From the NCBI GenBank assembly GCA_017450275.1, contig JAFSVD010000051.1:1-33194 (forward strand): 33,194 nucleotides of DNA, read 5' to 3'. Every line of letters starts with the position of its first letter. Within the stretch, counting starts at the first letter, position 1. The notes beneath the pieces were generated by a model, which saw only the letters and a list, made by a program, of their open reading frames with translations, made no database searches and was not told where the DNA came from. This stretch comes from Desulfovibrio sp. (GTDB taxonomy: Bacteria > Desulfobacterota > Desulfovibrionia > Desulfovibrionales > Desulfovibrionaceae). The position numbers and the translations under genes are program-made. Below are positions 8,357 through 17,759 of the stretch, one piece after another.

Positions 8357-9693
8357 GATGGAACAGACCGGGAGAAGTTTAAGATTAAGCCAATGCAAAG
8401 CATGGTGGCTATGAGATTGCTGCCGCCATAACTTAAAAGCGGCATGGCAACACCCTTCGGCGGCAACATGCCCATGACAACAGCCAGGTTGGTCAACGCC
8501 CCTATGGCGATGATCGCTGTCAGCCCAAAACACGACAGGCGGGCTCGCATTTCTTTCTGCGCCATGACAATGCGAAAACATCGCCAAAACAGGCAGGCAA
8601 AAAGAAGCATGATGATGGTGATACCAAGCAGTCCCATCTCTTCGCCGATGACCGACATGATAAAGTCGTTGTGCGCTTCGGGCAGGTAGAACATCTTCTG
8701 CTGGCTGGCTCCAACACCCACCCCGAACAACCCGCCAGAGGCTAAGGCGTAGAAGGATTGGATCAGCTGATAGCCCGCTCCCGACGGATCCTTAAAGGGG
8801 TCGAGAAAGGCCTTCAGGCGCTCCATACGGTAGGGAGCCGAGATGGCGAGAAGCGCCATGCTCGCGAGTCCCAGAACCAGCGACCAGCTGATATACACCC
8901 AACGGATGCCTCCGGCAATGCACATAAAGAAAAGGATGCCGGCAAGCACGATCGCGCTGCCAAAATCGGGCTGGGAGAGCAAGATGACACAATAGAGGCT
9001 GGTGACAAAGCACGGGGGAAAGACCCCACGCCAGAAGGTTCTGACGGTCTCCTGTTTGGCGCTCATGAAATAGGCCAGATACAGAACCAGAGCGATTTTC
9101 ACAAATTCCATGGGCTGCAGCGAGGCAAAGCCCAAGTTGATCCACCGTTTCGCTCCGTTGATGGTGGGCGCAAACGGGGTCAGAGTGAGCGCAAGCAAAA
9201 TCAGCGTCACGAAAAGCGCCCAATAATGGGTGCGGTAGAGCAAACGCCTGGGAGCTAAAGCCGCGGCAAAAAGCGCTACAACGCCAAGGCCAGCATAGAG
9301 AACCTGGCGCTTAAAAAAATAGTATTTGTCGTGATAGGTGTATTCCGCAACGATGCTGCTTGCCGATAAAACCATAACCAAGCCGATCGCAAGCAAGGTC
9401 ATCATAATCGTAAAAAGCCACCAATCGAAGGGACCATTGTCCTGAGCAGGAGTTTGTTTCGCATTATTCGGCTGCACGCGCTCAACCGTCACGGCCATGG
9501 CCTGTTCTCGAACCTTCTCCTTGGCCATTTCCCGGAGCTTGTCGTTCACACGCTCCTTGCGCTCTTCCTTCCGATCTTCCTTGCGCTCTTCTTTCGGGCG
9601 TGCCTGGCTCTCGGCCACACGCTTGCGAGCGCGCTCCGAGGCCTCAGCATAGCGCATGAGAAAATTTTGCTGACTGGCAAAATCCTCTCTCAT
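8338..9693 (-). CDS. ftsW: Septal glycan polymerase FtsW with long N-terminal extension
   Basis: SEDS-family glycosyltransferase that polymerises lipid II at the septum together with FtsI. From about residue 89 (FDWWLFTIMMTLLAIGLVMV) the protein shows the usual ten membrane helices with family landmarks NGAKRWINLG, QPDFGSAIVLA, the AHNDFIMSVIGEEMG loop and the late LLSYGGSNLIATM. Unusually, the first 88 residues are a highly charged cytoplasmic segment with a KEER/KEDR repeat, predicted helical or coiled-coil. The start at 9693 is well supported: GGAGGG lies 6 bases upstream and the ATG overlaps the murD stop (ATGA). An internal ATG at residue 66 has a poorer signal. It overlaps murG at its end. 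Confidence 0.95.
   Translation of the reverse strand: MREDFASQQNFLMRYAEASERARKRVAESQARPKEERKEDRKEERKERVNDKLREMAKEKVREQAMAVTVERVQPNNAKQTPAQDNGPFDWWLFTIMMTLLAIGLVMVLSASSIVAEYTYHDKYYFFKRQVLYAGLGVVALFAAALAPRRLLYRTHYWALFVTLILLALTLTPFAPTINGAKRWINLGFASLQPMEFVKIALVLYLAYFMSAKQETVRTFWRGVFPPCFVTSLYCVILLSQPDFGSAIVLAGILFFMCIAGGIRWVYISWSLVLGLASMALLAISAPYRMERLKAFLDPFKDPSGAGYQLIQSFYALASGGLFGVGVGASQQKMFYLPEAHNDFIMSVIGEEMGLLGITIIMLLFACLFWRCFRIVMAQKEMRARLSCFGLTAIIAIGALTNLAVVMGMLPPKGVAMPLLSYGGSNLIATMLCIGLILNFSRSVPSCEKLS
9551..9592 (-). repeat. 12-bp imperfect tandem repeats in ftsW 5' region
   Basis: Three to four imperfect 12-bp units, whose core GAAGAGCGCAAG occurs twice, encode KEER-KEDR-KEER-KERV in the charged N-terminal extension of FtsW. 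Such in-frame 12-bp repeats can change copy number by slippage without breaking the reading frame. Confidence 0.55.
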
Positions 9694-10991
9694 GGCAATC
9701 CCTCCACAATACGGCGGAAATCGCGTCCGCGTTCGGCATAACTTGTGTACAAATCAAAACTCGCTGTTGCCGGCGAGAGCAAGACAACATCGTTGGGCTC
9801 AGCGTGGGTGGAGAGAGCCTGCACAGCAGGAGCTAAGGTCGGATACCAGGACATAGGCACAACGCCGCCCCAGGCCTTTTCAAAGACCTCCCTGGACGCC
9901 CCAAAGAGCGCCACCTCAACCACATGCGCCCGAAGCAAGGGCAAAAGATGCGCCGGATCCCCTCCCTTGAACTTGCCCCCGCACAAAAGCCTCACAGGTC
10001 GATCAAAGGCCGCGAGCGCCACGCCCAGAGCTGCCAGGGTGGTTGCCTTGGAATCGTTGACATAGAGGACACCACCGTGTTCCCGGACGCGCTCCAAACG
10101 ATTGGGAAGAGGCGAAAAGCCGGCCACAGCCTTGGCGGCGTTTTTCTCTGTCACGCCAAAGAAGCGGCAAGCCTGCCAGGCAACCTCGCAATTGATGCGA
10201 TTGTGCGCTCCAAGCAGCTGCGTGTTTGGAAAACGCCCCACATCGCCCACAAAGAGCGTCCGTGCCCTCAGACCAAAACGCTTTTCCACCTGCTCAAGGC
10301 CTTTGCCAAGGATCGCCAAATCGTTTTCGTCCTGCCAACGGAAGAGCCGGAATTTGGCCTCTGTGTATTCGGCCATATCCGCATGATAATCGAGATGGTT
10401 GGGGCTGATATTCAAAAGCACAGCCACCCTGGGGGCAAAGGTCTGGCAGCACTGCAGCTGAAAACTCGAAATCTCGAGCACCACGACATCGGCCTTCCGG
10501 CTGTCGAGCACGTATTCCGAAAGCGGGGTGCCGATATTGCCCCCCAGAAAAACCCGAAGCCCCTGCGCCTGCAGCATGGCTGCGGCCAGGGAGACAGTCG
10601 TGGTCTTGCCGCTTGTGCCGGTGACAGCGAGCACGGGTTCATTGTCCAAATACCGCCACGCGAGCTCCATTTCCGCAATGATTTCACACTGCGCCTCGGC
10701 GTCGATAAAGGGCACGATGGTTTTTCGGGGAATACCAGGGCTTATGATCACGTACCGCACCCCGGCAAAAAAGGCTGGCTTGTGCTCGCCGACAAAAATC
10801 TCAACCCCCCGTGCACGAAGGATCCCCGCCTCTTCCGGCGTCAAGGCCTTGGGGTTCTGCTCAATCAGACGGATGTTCAGCCCTTCGCGCAGACACAGCC
10901 TCAGCGCTGCTCGCCCTGACCGGCCAAAACCCACAATGGCCACCCGTGTCCCCTTGGGTATTTTCGCCCCTCTCTCTCTTCCCTGCTGCAT
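9690..10991 (-). CDS. murD: UDP-MurNAc-L-Ala--D-glutamate ligase MurD
   Basis: Cytosolic ATP-dependent ligase adding D-glutamate to the muropeptide. The 433-residue product has an N-terminal Rossmann-like UDP site (RVAIVGFGRSGRAAL), the ATP loop [39 protein letters not shown] including the lysine that is carbamylated in the family, VNDSKATTLAALGVAL, and the C-terminal LLSPATASFDLYTSYAERG. The start at 10991 has GAGGTG about 9 bases upstream and lies 5 bases past the mraY stop; the longer frame to 11054 runs back into mraY. Its stop overlaps the ftsW start. Confidence 0.96.
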   Translation of the reverse strand: MQQGRERGAKIPKGTRVAIVGFGRSGRAALRLCLREGLNIRLIEQNPKALTPEEAGILRARGVEIFVGEHKPAFFAGVRYVIISPGIPRKTIVPFIDAEAQCEIIAEMELAWRYLDNEPVLAVTGTSGKTTTVSLAAAMLQAQGLRVFLGGNIGTPLSEYVLDSRKADVVVLEISSFQLQCCQTFAPRVAVLLNISPNHLDYHADMAEYTEAKFRLFRWQDENDLAILGKGLEQVEKRFGLRARTLFVGDVGRFPNTQLLGAHNRINCEVAWQACRFFGVTEKNAAKAVAGFSPLPNRLERVREHGGVLYVNDSKATTLAALGVALAAFDRPVRLLCGGKFKGGDPAHLLPLLRAHVVEVALFGASREVFEKAWGGVVPMSWYPTLAPAVQALSTHAEPNDVVLLSPATASFDLYTSYAERGRDFRRIVEGLP

Positions 10992-10996
10992 ATCTC

Positions 10997-12073
10997 TCAC
11001 CTCAATTTCAACACAGAAAGCGCCACCAGGCCAAGGAGAATGGAGGCGATCCAAAAACGAATGATAATCTTTGATTCAGGGATGTTTTTTTCCTGAAAAT
11101 GGTGGTGCAAGGGCGCCATGCGGAAAATGCGCTTGCCACCAGTCCACTTAAAATAGCTCACCTGCAAAATGACCGAAAGCGTCTCAATGACAAAGAGCCC
11201 GCCAACAACCCCGAGGATCAATTCCTGCTTGCACAAAAGCGCCAGATAGCCCAGTAGACCGCCGATGGAGAGCGAGCCCACATCGCCCATGAAAATCTGC
11301 GCAGGATAGGCGTTGAACCACAAAAAGCCCAAGCCCGCGCCGATAAAGGCCGAACAGAAGACCGTGACCTCGCCAACCCCCGGCATATAGGGCACCAAAA
11401 GATAGCCAGAAAAACGCACGTTGCCGGTGATATAGATAAAAATGGAAAAAACAATCGCCGCCACAATGGAGGGGCCTATGGCCAAACCATCCATGCCGTC
11501 GGTGAGATTGACGGCGTTGGAGGCAGCCACCATGATAAACATGCCAAAGGGCAGGTAGAAATAGCCCAAATCAAACGATATGTCTTTGAAAAACGGAATA
11601 TAGAGTCTGCTCGAATAGGTGGGATTGTGCATGAGCAGCCACATCCCGATAAAGGCGATAACGAGCTGGCCGAGCAATTTGGCCTTGGGCGAGATGCCTT
11701 TATTTTTGTGGTGCAAGAGCTTGGTTAAATCGTCCCACATGCCGATCGCACCAAAGCCGATCAGCACCAGAAAACACTGCCAGATGTATCGATTGGTCAC
11801 ATCCGCCCAGAGTATCACAGAGACAAAGAGGGCAAAGATGAGAAGAATCCCCCCCATGGTCGGCGTGCCGGCCTTGTTCTGGTGGAGTTTCACGTCTTCG
11901 TTAATGTATTGCCCGCATTTGAGTTGGCGCAGTTTTTTGATGCAATAAGGGCCAATCACAATGGCAATCATAAGCGCTGTGATCAAGGCTGCCATGGAGC
12001 GGAAGGAGATATAGCGGAATACATTGAACGCCGGCCACTGGGAGGCGAGAGGAGCTAAGAGATTGTAAAACAT
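10997..12073 (-). CDS. mraY: Phospho-MurNAc-pentapeptide transferase MraY
   Basis: Polytopic inner-membrane enzyme that attaches phospho-MurNAc-pentapeptide to undecaprenyl phosphate, making lipid I. The 358-residue product, a normal family length, has about ten membrane helices. It carries the aspartate-rich catalytic motifs [32 protein letters not shown] and [13 protein letters not shown], and the cytoplasmic APLHHHFQ triple-histidine loop. The ATG at 12073 is 2 bases from the murF stop, so the two are probably translationally linked. Confidence 0.97.
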   Translation of the reverse strand: MFYNLLAPLASQWPAFNVFRYISFRSMAALITALMIAIVIGPYCIKKLRQLKCGQYINEDVKLHQNKAGTPTMGGILLIFALFVSVILWADVTNRYIWQCFLVLIGFGAIGMWDDLTKLLHHKNKGISPKAKLLGQLVIAFIGMWLLMHNPTYSSRLYIPFFKDISFDLGYFYLPFGMFIMVAASNAVNLTDGMDGLAIGPSIVAAIVFSIFIYITGNVRFSGYLLVPYMPGVGEVTVFCSAFIGAGLGFLWFNAYPAQIFMGDVGSLSIGGLLGYLALLCKQELILGVVGGLFVIETLSVILQVSYFKWTGGKRIFRMAPLHHHFQEKNIPESKIIIRFWIASILLGLVALSVLKLR

Positions 12074-12075
12074 AG

Positions 12076-13494
12076 CTACGCATCCGCCTTCCGCAAAACC
12101 GTATCCTGCACACGGGCAAGCAAATCTTCCAACTCGTTCGCCCGCGATCCCTTGGCCAAGAGCACGAAGGAGGGAATCTGCTGAGCGACTGTCGAAAACA
12201 TATCGGCAAAGCTCTCAGCATCCCGCACGCTGTACAGGGCTCCTGTATAGCCTTTGCTGGCAAGGCCTTTGCGGACAGAATCCTCTTCCCCGCCCTTCCA
12301 AAAAATAACCTTGGGTTGCAAGGCAGCCAATTTCTCGCCCAAACTTCTGTGGGCGCTTTGTGCCAATTGTCCCAATTCCCGCATCTCGCCGAGCACAAGC
12401 ACGAGCGGACACTGTTTTTCCCGCGCCATGCGCGCCGCCTCATCGAGCATGGCGTTCATGGACAAGGGGTTGGCGTTGTAGGTGTCGTCGATGAGCGTAC
12501 ATCGGCCATACTGGTGTTTGACAAAACGCTGCCCAGGGAGGGTGACGGTTTTAAGGCCTTCGCAAATGGCCTCTTTTGGCACGCCAACGCAGTGCGCCAC
12601 AAGCGCACACGCTATGACGTTTTCCGCACCGTAGGCACCTGTGAGCGGGGTTTCAACGTCGAATTCCTCCCCCTGCACACACACCCTGTACGTCCCAAAG
12701 CCGTTGGCGTTTTCTCCAAGCCAGCGGGCGTAGTTGGCAGAGGGTGTCGAATGCCCGGAACCAGGAATACCCACCTTGGCGCTGAAAAAATGCAGGGGTT
12801 TGTGGGTGCCATAGGCTTTCCAGACCAAGTCCGGATAATCAGCGCTCACAATGCCAATGCCCTTGGGGCTCATGGCCTCCAACAGCCGTGTCTTGTGCCA
12901 GGCAACGCCCTTGTCCCCGAGCCCCTCGGTATGACCACTGCCCACGTTGAGGATCAAGGCCACATCGGGACACAACATGCCACCAAGTTGCTCCATGTCC
13001 CCTTCGTGGCTCACTCCTGCCTCAAACACCCAGTAGTCTTCATCCCCACGGGCTGCCAGGATACCGCAGGCCATGCCAAGCTGCGTATTATGGTTGGCAG
13101 GGCTTTTGGCAACCGTGCCGTGCATGGCAAGAACGTGGGCGAGCATCTCCTTCACCGTGGTCTTGCCGCTTGTGCCTGTCAGACCAATAACCGTAGCCCG
13201 GGTCTTTGTGCGGGCTTCTTGGGCTATGCGCATCAAAGCAGGCAAGGTCTTGGGCACAAGCACAACAGGAACCGATGCCTCGACTGGGTGTTCGGCCAAA
13301 ATAACAGCAGCGCCCCGTTCGCAGGCCTGAGAAACATAGGTGTGTCCGTCGGTGCGTTCACCCTTCATGCAGACAAAAAGCGCGTTTGGTTCAACCTCCC
13401 GGCTGTCATACGCAACGCGGTCAACCACAGGATTGACACTCGCCTGCGGAGGTATTCCAAGGATTGTACACAGATCCACATAGCTTAGCTGCAC
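12076..13494 (-). CDS. murF: UDP-MurNAc-tripeptide--D-Ala-D-Ala ligase MurF
   Basis: Cytosolic ATP-dependent ligase that adds D-Ala-D-Ala to finish the pentapeptide precursor. The product of about 472 residues has [25 protein letters not shown]-type N-terminal features, the ATP loop [15 protein letters not shown], and the C-terminal [16 protein letters not shown] motif typical of MurF. Two GTG starts are possible: 13503 abuts the GGAGGA signal with almost no spacing, while 13494 leaves about 8-10 bases, so 13494 is preferred. Either start overlaps the murE end. No ddl gene lies in this cluster, so the D-Ala-D-Ala supply is encoded elsewhere. Confidence 0.95.
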   Translation of the reverse strand: MQLSYVDLCTILGIPPQASVNPVVDRVAYDSREVEPNALFVCMKGERTDGHTYVSQACERGAAVILAEHPVEASVPVVLVPKTLPALMRIAQEARTKTRATVIGLTGTSGKTTVKEMLAHVLAMHGTVAKSPANHNTQLGMACGILAARGDEDYWVFEAGVSHEGDMEQLGGMLCPDVALILNVGSGHTEGLGDKGVAWHKTRLLEAMSPKGIGIVSADYPDLVWKAYGTHKPLHFFSAKVGIPGSGHSTPSANYARWLGENANGFGTYRVCVQGEEFDVETPLTGAYGAENVIACALVAHCVGVPKEAICEGLKTVTLPGQRFVKHQYGRCTLIDDTYNANPLSMNAMLDEAARMAREKQCPLVLVLGEMRELGQLAQSAHRSLGEKLAALQPKVIFWKGGEEDSVRKGLASKGYTGALYSVRDAESFADMFSTVAQQIPSFVLLAKGSRANELEDLLARVQDTVLRKADA

Positions 13495-14927
13495 GACAGA
13501 CACTCCTCCACAACTTCCTGGTCACTGTAATGGGTGCGCACACCCTTGATGATTTGATACGGTTCATGCCCTTTGCCCGCAATCAGCACGCAATCGTCGG
13601 GTTCTGTTGCCAACGACAAAGCCAATTTCGTTGCCTTGCGCCGATCGGGCTCCACATGGACATCCTTTGCTCCAGCCAAACCCGGCATGATATCGTCGAT
13701 AATAACCAAAGGATCCTCAAAGCGCGGGTTATCGCTCGTCACAATGGCGCAATCGGAAAAGGCTGCCACAGCCTTGCCCATGAGCGGTCGCTTGGTGCGA
13801 TCGCGGTTGCCACCACAGCCAAAGACCGTGATGATGCGTCGAAAGCCGGCATCGCGCACCGCGTGCAAGACATTGATCAGGGCATCGGGGGTGTGGGCGT
13901 AGTCGACAAAGACATGGCGACCGCCAGCAGGCACCCTTTCAAGACGACCACAGACACCCCGAAAATCGGCCAAAAGCCCCAGATCCTCGATCGGAACTCC
14001 GCATTCTATGGCAAGCGCCTGCACTGTGAGCAAATTCGCCGCGTTGAAGGCTCCCAAGAGCGGCGATGCCAGATCCCAGGTTTTCCCCTGATAGCGCATG
14101 CGAAGCAGAAGGCCATGAATGTCTTTTTGGAGAATGGTTCCCACAACCTGCCTGTGCTCGCTCTCGGCAAAGCCATAGGCCAGGGCATTGGGACACAGGG
14201 CAAGCAAACGCCGACCATAGGAATCGTCGGCATTGATGGCCATGGCCTTCTCCCTCTTGGGAAGCTCGCAAAAGAGTTTTGCCTTGCAGGCAAAATAGTT
14301 TTCCATCGTCTTGTGGAAATCGAGATGATCCTGGGTGACATTGGTCAAGGCCGCACCGGCAAAGGGCAGCCTGTCCACCCGTTGCTGCGACAGCGCATGG
14401 GAGGAGACCTCCATGACACAGGTCGAACAGCCCGCCTGCTCCATGGCATGGAGCATGGCATGGAGACGCAAGGGATCAGGGGTTGTGAGCGGTGCATCCT
14501 CCACGTGGCCAGGCCAACGGTAGGATATGGTACCAAGCACCCCAACCTTTTCCCCCAAGCGCGTAAAGAGATGTTCGAGCATGGCGCAACAGGTGGTTTT
14601 CCCGTTGGTGCCAGTGAGCCCAAGCAGACGCACCGTATTGGTCTTGGTATGATAGCGGGCTTCGGCAAGCGCGGGCACAGCCTCGCGGATCCTTGGCACC
14701 CGGCAGACACCGATGTCAGCGGGGATATCGGGGAGAAGAGCCTCTTCGCTACACACGATGTACCTGGCACCGTTTGCCAGGGCATTGGGGATATACTTCG
14801 TTCCGTCTTCAACTTCTCCGGGAACGGCAACAAAGACATCGCCCGGCGTAATCGTCCGTGAATCCACGGATACGCCAGCGCGTTCTTCAGTCAACAGGGA
14901 CAAGACTGCTGCAAACTCGCACTGCAT
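13485..14927 (-). CDS. murE: UDP-MurNAc-L-Ala-D-Glu--meso-DAP ligase MurE
   Basis: Cytosolic ATP-dependent ligase adding the third stem residue. The 480-residue product has VDSRTITPGDVFVAVPG, the ATP loop LLGLTGTNGKTTCCAML, NVTQDHLDFHKTMENYFACKAKLF with the expected carbamylated lysine, and DNPRFEDP. DNPR is the signature of meso-diaminopimelate-adding enzymes, as opposed to lysine-adding ones, and supports a Gram-negative-type cell wall. The start at 14927 (MQCEFAAVL) has GGGAG 8 bases upstream. A frame beginning at 14969 overlaps the ftsI end and is less likely. Confidence 0.96.
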   Translation of the reverse strand: MQCEFAAVLSLLTEERAGVSVDSRTITPGDVFVAVPGEVEDGTKYIPNALANGARYIVCSEEALLPDIPADIGVCRVPRIREAVPALAEARYHTKTNTVRLLGLTGTNGKTTCCAMLEHLFTRLGEKVGVLGTISYRWPGHVEDAPLTTPDPLRLHAMLHAMEQAGCSTCVMEVSSHALSQQRVDRLPFAGAALTNVTQDHLDFHKTMENYFACKAKLFCELPKREKAMAINADDSYGRRLLALCPNALAYGFAESEHRQVVGTILQKDIHGLLLRMRYQGKTWDLASPLLGAFNAANLLTVQALAIECGVPIEDLGLLADFRGVCGRLERVPAGGRHVFVDYAHTPDALINVLHAVRDAGFRRIITVFGCGGNRDRTKRPLMGKAVAAFSDCAIVTSDNPRFEDPLVIIDDIMPGLAGAKDVHVEPDRRKATKLALSLATEPDDCVLIAGKGHEPYQIIKGVRTHYSDQEVVEECLSCS

Positions 14928-14950
14928 GCGAAAACTCCCGTTATCACCCA

Positions 14951-17056
14951 CTACGTCTCTGAAAGCCAAAGGACACAGGCGCCCTCAGGACACTTTTCCG
15001 GCCATTGGCTGCCTGGTGCCGGCAGCTGACGAACCACCAAATTGCCGCTGCCCTTCACCTCAGGCACAACGCCTGCGCGGGCGAACAATTCCACGGCATT
15101 GCGCAAACTCTTGCCCTTCACATCAGGCACCCGCTTGCTCGCTTTGGCCAATTTCCCGGGCAGATCCATCTCCGCCACCTTCTTCACCCGCACTTCAACC
15201 ACCTGCTCCCACGGCGGGCTGAGTCCCGCCAGCTTCAAAGGACGGAGCTTGGGCTTGGATTTGGCTGGTTCAGCCTCTTCAGCCTTTGCCACGGTCTTGG
15301 GAATGACAGGCTGTGCCATGTGGCCGGTATAGGCCATCACTTTGCCGCCGATCTCACTGAAGACCGGCGCCGAGACAACGCCACCAAACTGGTTGCGCGT
15401 GGGTTCGTCGACCATGACCACGATGAGAAATTCCGGATTGCTGGCCGGCAAAAAGCCCACAAAGGAGGCCAAACGCTTGCTCCCGTAGGTTTTCGACCGC
15501 CGGTCGGCCTTTTGCGCTGTTCCGGTCTTTCCCCCCACTTCGATGCCAGGGATGCGGGCATGCCGCCCTGTGCCGTCCTTGGCCTCAACCACATCCCGCA
15601 TCATGGCTTTGACCTGAGCGGCTGTTTGGGCGCTGCAGGCTCTGGGACGAATATCAGCCACAATATCCTCATCGATCAGACGAAGAGGTTTGTAGACACC
15701 GTCGTTTAACAAGGTCAGATAGGCCTGCGCCATCTGAAGCCCTGTGACCGAAATACTTTGTCCAAAGGAGGTGGCAATGGTGTCAACCTGGCTCCAGTCC
15801 TTGGGCGTGCGGAGAATGCCACGGCTTTCTGCAACCGGCACCTGGGTGCGCTGACCAAAGCCCAAATTCCGTAAATAATTGTAATACCGTTTTTTGCCGA
15901 TGCTCAAGCCAATCTTTGCCATGCCGATATTGGACGAATACCGAAGCACACGGCTTGCGGAAATAGTGCCCTGGATGGAGGTGTCGCGGATGGAGAAATT
16001 CTTCCCACTCCACCGCCCTCCTTCACAGTTGATCAGTGTATCAGGCGTGATTTTCCGATCCTGCAGCGCGAGCGCCATGACCAAGGGTTTGAAGGTCGAG
16101 CCAGGCTCAAGAGCATCCTGCGCCAAACGGTTGCGGTAGATGAGGGTTCCGTATTCGCTGTAGGAATTGGGATTGAAAAAGGGATACTGCGCCCAGGCAA
16201 GGATATCGCCTGATTTGATCTCAACAATCAGCGCCCCACCCCATCGAGCATCGTAGGTTTTCACAGCCTTTGCCAGGGCTTCTTCGGCTATATATTGGAT
16301 ATGCATATCCAAGGTGAGCTTGATATCTTCGCCCTGCTTTGGCTGATCGTGGCCAATCAGGGTGAAACGCTTGCCCTTGGCGTCTCGTCGCACAACATGC
16401 TCAACAGCCGGAGACTGCAGACGGCTTTCCAATGATCGTTCAAGACCTTCCAGCCCCTTGCCGTCGGTGTTCACAAAACCCAAGAGCTGCCCGGCCATGT
16501 GCTTGAACGGATACACCCTGGTGTATTCGGTTTTCCGACCAATGCCAGGGATATTGAGGTTTGCTACATTGGCCGCCGTCATATCGTCGACCTTGCGCTT
16601 CAACCATATAAAATGGCGTTTTGTCTTGGTCAGACGCTCATACAAGACCTTTGGCTCAATCTGGAGAATGGGGCCTAAGGCATTGGCGACCTTGCGTTTG
16701 TCCGCAATCTTGCCGGGCGAGGCATAGATGGACTGCGCCTCCACGCTCCTGGCCATAACCTGGCCGTTTCTGTCGGTCAAAATACCCCGGCGTCCCTGCA
16801 CTTGTTCGGTGAACTCATGCTGTTCCTGCGCGCGCTGGGCAAGGTCAGAGCCCACGATGACCTGCAGATACACGGCGCGCATCCATAAAACCATCCACAA
16901 AAAACAAAAGAGCATCGCACCGATAACGATACGAAAACGCGACCAGTCCCTCCTGGCTATGCGGGAAAAAAGAGAGGGCTTTTGCTCAGAAGCAGGCTGC
17001 TCTGTGACATATTCCGCACCCCGTTTTTTCTCCTCAGGTTTTTTCTTGCCAAACAT
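14951..17056 (-). CDS. ftsI: Septal peptidoglycan transpeptidase FtsI (PBP3) with PASTA domain
   Basis: Class B penicillin-binding protein that cross-links septal peptidoglycan with FtsW as partner. The 701-residue product has a basic cytoplasmic tail, one membrane helix (about 43-62, IVIGAMLFCFLWMVLWM), a dimerisation domain with the RRGILTDRNGQVMA motif, and the transpeptidase domain with SxxK (STFK, catalytic Ser320), SSN (374-376) and KTG (510-512). After a lysine and proline-rich linker it ends with one PASTA domain (about 640-700, RVPDVKGKSLRNAVELFARAG...). PASTA on FtsI is common in deltaproteobacteria and Gram-positives but absent from E. coli PBP3. It lies directly after ftsL. Confidence 0.97.
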   Translation of the reverse strand: MFGKKKPEEKKRGAEYVTEQPASEQKPSLFSRIARRDWSRFRIVIGAMLFCFLWMVLWMRAVYLQVIVGSDLAQRAQEQHEFTEQVQGRRGILTDRNGQVMARSVEAQSIYASPGKIADKRKVANALGPILQIEPKVLYERLTKTKRHFIWLKRKVDDMTAANVANLNIPGIGRKTEYTRVYPFKHMAGQLLGFVNTDGKGLEGLERSLESRLQSPAVEHVVRRDAKGKRFTLIGHDQPKQGEDIKLTLDMHIQYIAEEALAKAVKTYDARWGGALIVEIKSGDILAWAQYPFFNPNSYSEYGTLIYRNRLAQDALEPGSTFKPLVMALALQDRKITPDTLINCEGGRWSGKNFSIRDTSIQGTISASRVLRYSSNIGMAKIGLSIGKKRYYNYLRNLGFGQRTQVPVAESRGILRTPKDWSQVDTIATSFGQSISVTGLQMAQAYLTLLNDGVYKPLRLIDEDIVADIRPRACSAQTAAQVKAMMRDVVEAKDGTGRHARIPGIEVGGKTGTAQKADRRSKTYGSKRLASFVGFLPASNPEFLIVVMVDEPTRNQFGGVVSAPVFSEIGGKVMAYTGHMAQPVIPKTVAKAEEAEPAKSKPKLRPLKLAGLSPPWEQVVEVRVKKVAEMDLPGKLAKASKRVPDVKGKSLRNAVELFARAGVVPEVKGSGNLVVRQLPAPGSQWPEKCPEGACVLWLSET

Positions 17057-17061
17057 GGCCT

Positions 17062-17358
17062 CTATCGCTCCATCCGACGAATCTGTCCCACAAAGGGTTC
17101 ATGCATTCCGTACTGCAGGGCTTTCTGCCGCAATTCATGGGGGGTCAGCAAACGTTCCCGTTCAACTTCGAGCTTGGCTCGATGGTCTCTGCGCTGATCA
17201 ATCTCGCCTTGTACCCTTGAAATAAAATAGGACGTGTCCACGCGTTCGATATTGATCCAGACATGGACAAGCAGCATGATCAGAAAAGAAAGCACTCCCA
17301 TGGCAAAAGCAAGGATCCAACCTCTCCGTGGCCGCTGATTCCGTGGTGTTCTCCGCAT
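17062..17358 (-). CDS. ftsL: FtsL-like small divisome protein
   Basis: The 98-residue product has an arginine-rich N-terminus, a single membrane helix (about residues 14-34, WILAFAMGVLSFLIMLLVHVW) and then a charged helical region (VQGEIDQRRDHRAKLEVERERLLTPHEL) likely to form a coiled coil. This is the architecture of FtsL, which binds FtsB and FtsQ and activates FtsWI. Sequence conservation in this family is very low, so the call rests on topology, size and its position just upstream of ftsI. AAGGG lies 6 bases upstream of the ATG at 17358. Confidence 0.8.
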   Translation of the reverse strand: MRRTPRNQRPRRGWILAFAMGVLSFLIMLLVHVWINIERVDTSYFISRVQGEIDQRRDHRAKLEVERERLLTPHELRQKALQYGMHEPFVGQIRRMER

Positions 17359-17507
17359 ACCAAACCCTTGTACCGATCATACGCCAAGCTATCCATGGAA
17401 TAGGATTGCGCGATCCGCCGTGCGCGCACGCGACTCACTGTCCTTCGCTTGCTCGCCTGCGCCCTGCAAATTTCCTGTCGCCGCAAGACCATTTTTGCCA
17501 TGCTCAT
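17280..17507 (-). CDS. Small basic protein between rsmH and ftsL, uncertain
   Basis: A 75-codon frame with a good ribosome site (GAGGAG, about 9 bases upstream of ATG at 17507) fills most of the gap between rsmH and ftsL. Its last 26 codons overlap the ftsL start in another frame. The first 50 residues are rich in arginine and glutamine (MVLRRQEICRAQASKRRTV...); no domain is recognised. The overlap length is larger than elsewhere in the operon, so the 3' part may not be real coding sequence. It could be a genuine conserved small gene, a leader peptide that couples translation into ftsL, or chance. Confidence 0.35.
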   Translation of the reverse strand: MSMAKMVLRRQEICRAQASKRRTVSRVRARRIAQSYSMDSLAYDRYKGLVCGEHHGISGHGEVGSLLLPWECFLF

Positions 17508-17658
17508 AGTACGGTTCTCCTCAAATATCACGCCACTTTGCCGGTCTTTGTACGTATCACACGTTCCTTTCCTCGTGGACAAGCTCGTTTGATGCATGAG
17601 GCAAAGTGGGGTAACCCACCAAAGACAAAAATCAACATGTATGGCATGCCTGCTCGTG

Positions 17659-17690
17659 AGTGAGAAAATACGCGATCGCGATATCTCACT
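17659..17690. repeat. Palindrome in rsmH-ftsL spacer
   Basis: Outer arms AGTGAGA (17659-17665) and TCTCACT (17684-17690) enclose a perfect 10-bp palindrome CGCGATCGCG (17671-17680), with AT-rich junctions of unequal length. It sits in the roughly 250-base spacer downstream of rsmH, with no T-run on the minus strand. It could be a dimeric regulator site or an mRNA hairpin between the mraZ-rsmH and ftsL-ftsI parts of the operon. Confidence 0.45.
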
Positions 17691-17759
17691 TGAAGGAGTC
17701 AGGCTAAAATGGCTCAAAAGTGGCATAGAGGATGTTGTAGAGATTACACAACTCCGTAA

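Noticed and set aside
8357-8587. N-terminal extension of MurG by 77 residues
   Set aside because: The added residues are ftsW read in another frame; the family N-terminus (ILTTGGTGGH) begins right after the ATG at 8356.
12316-14861. Long plus-strand open frames (390 and 465 codons) opposite murF and murE, and a 385-codon frame opposite murC
   Set aside because: They are antisense shadows produced by GC-rich codon usage of the mur genes; they show no recognisable domain and no start signals.
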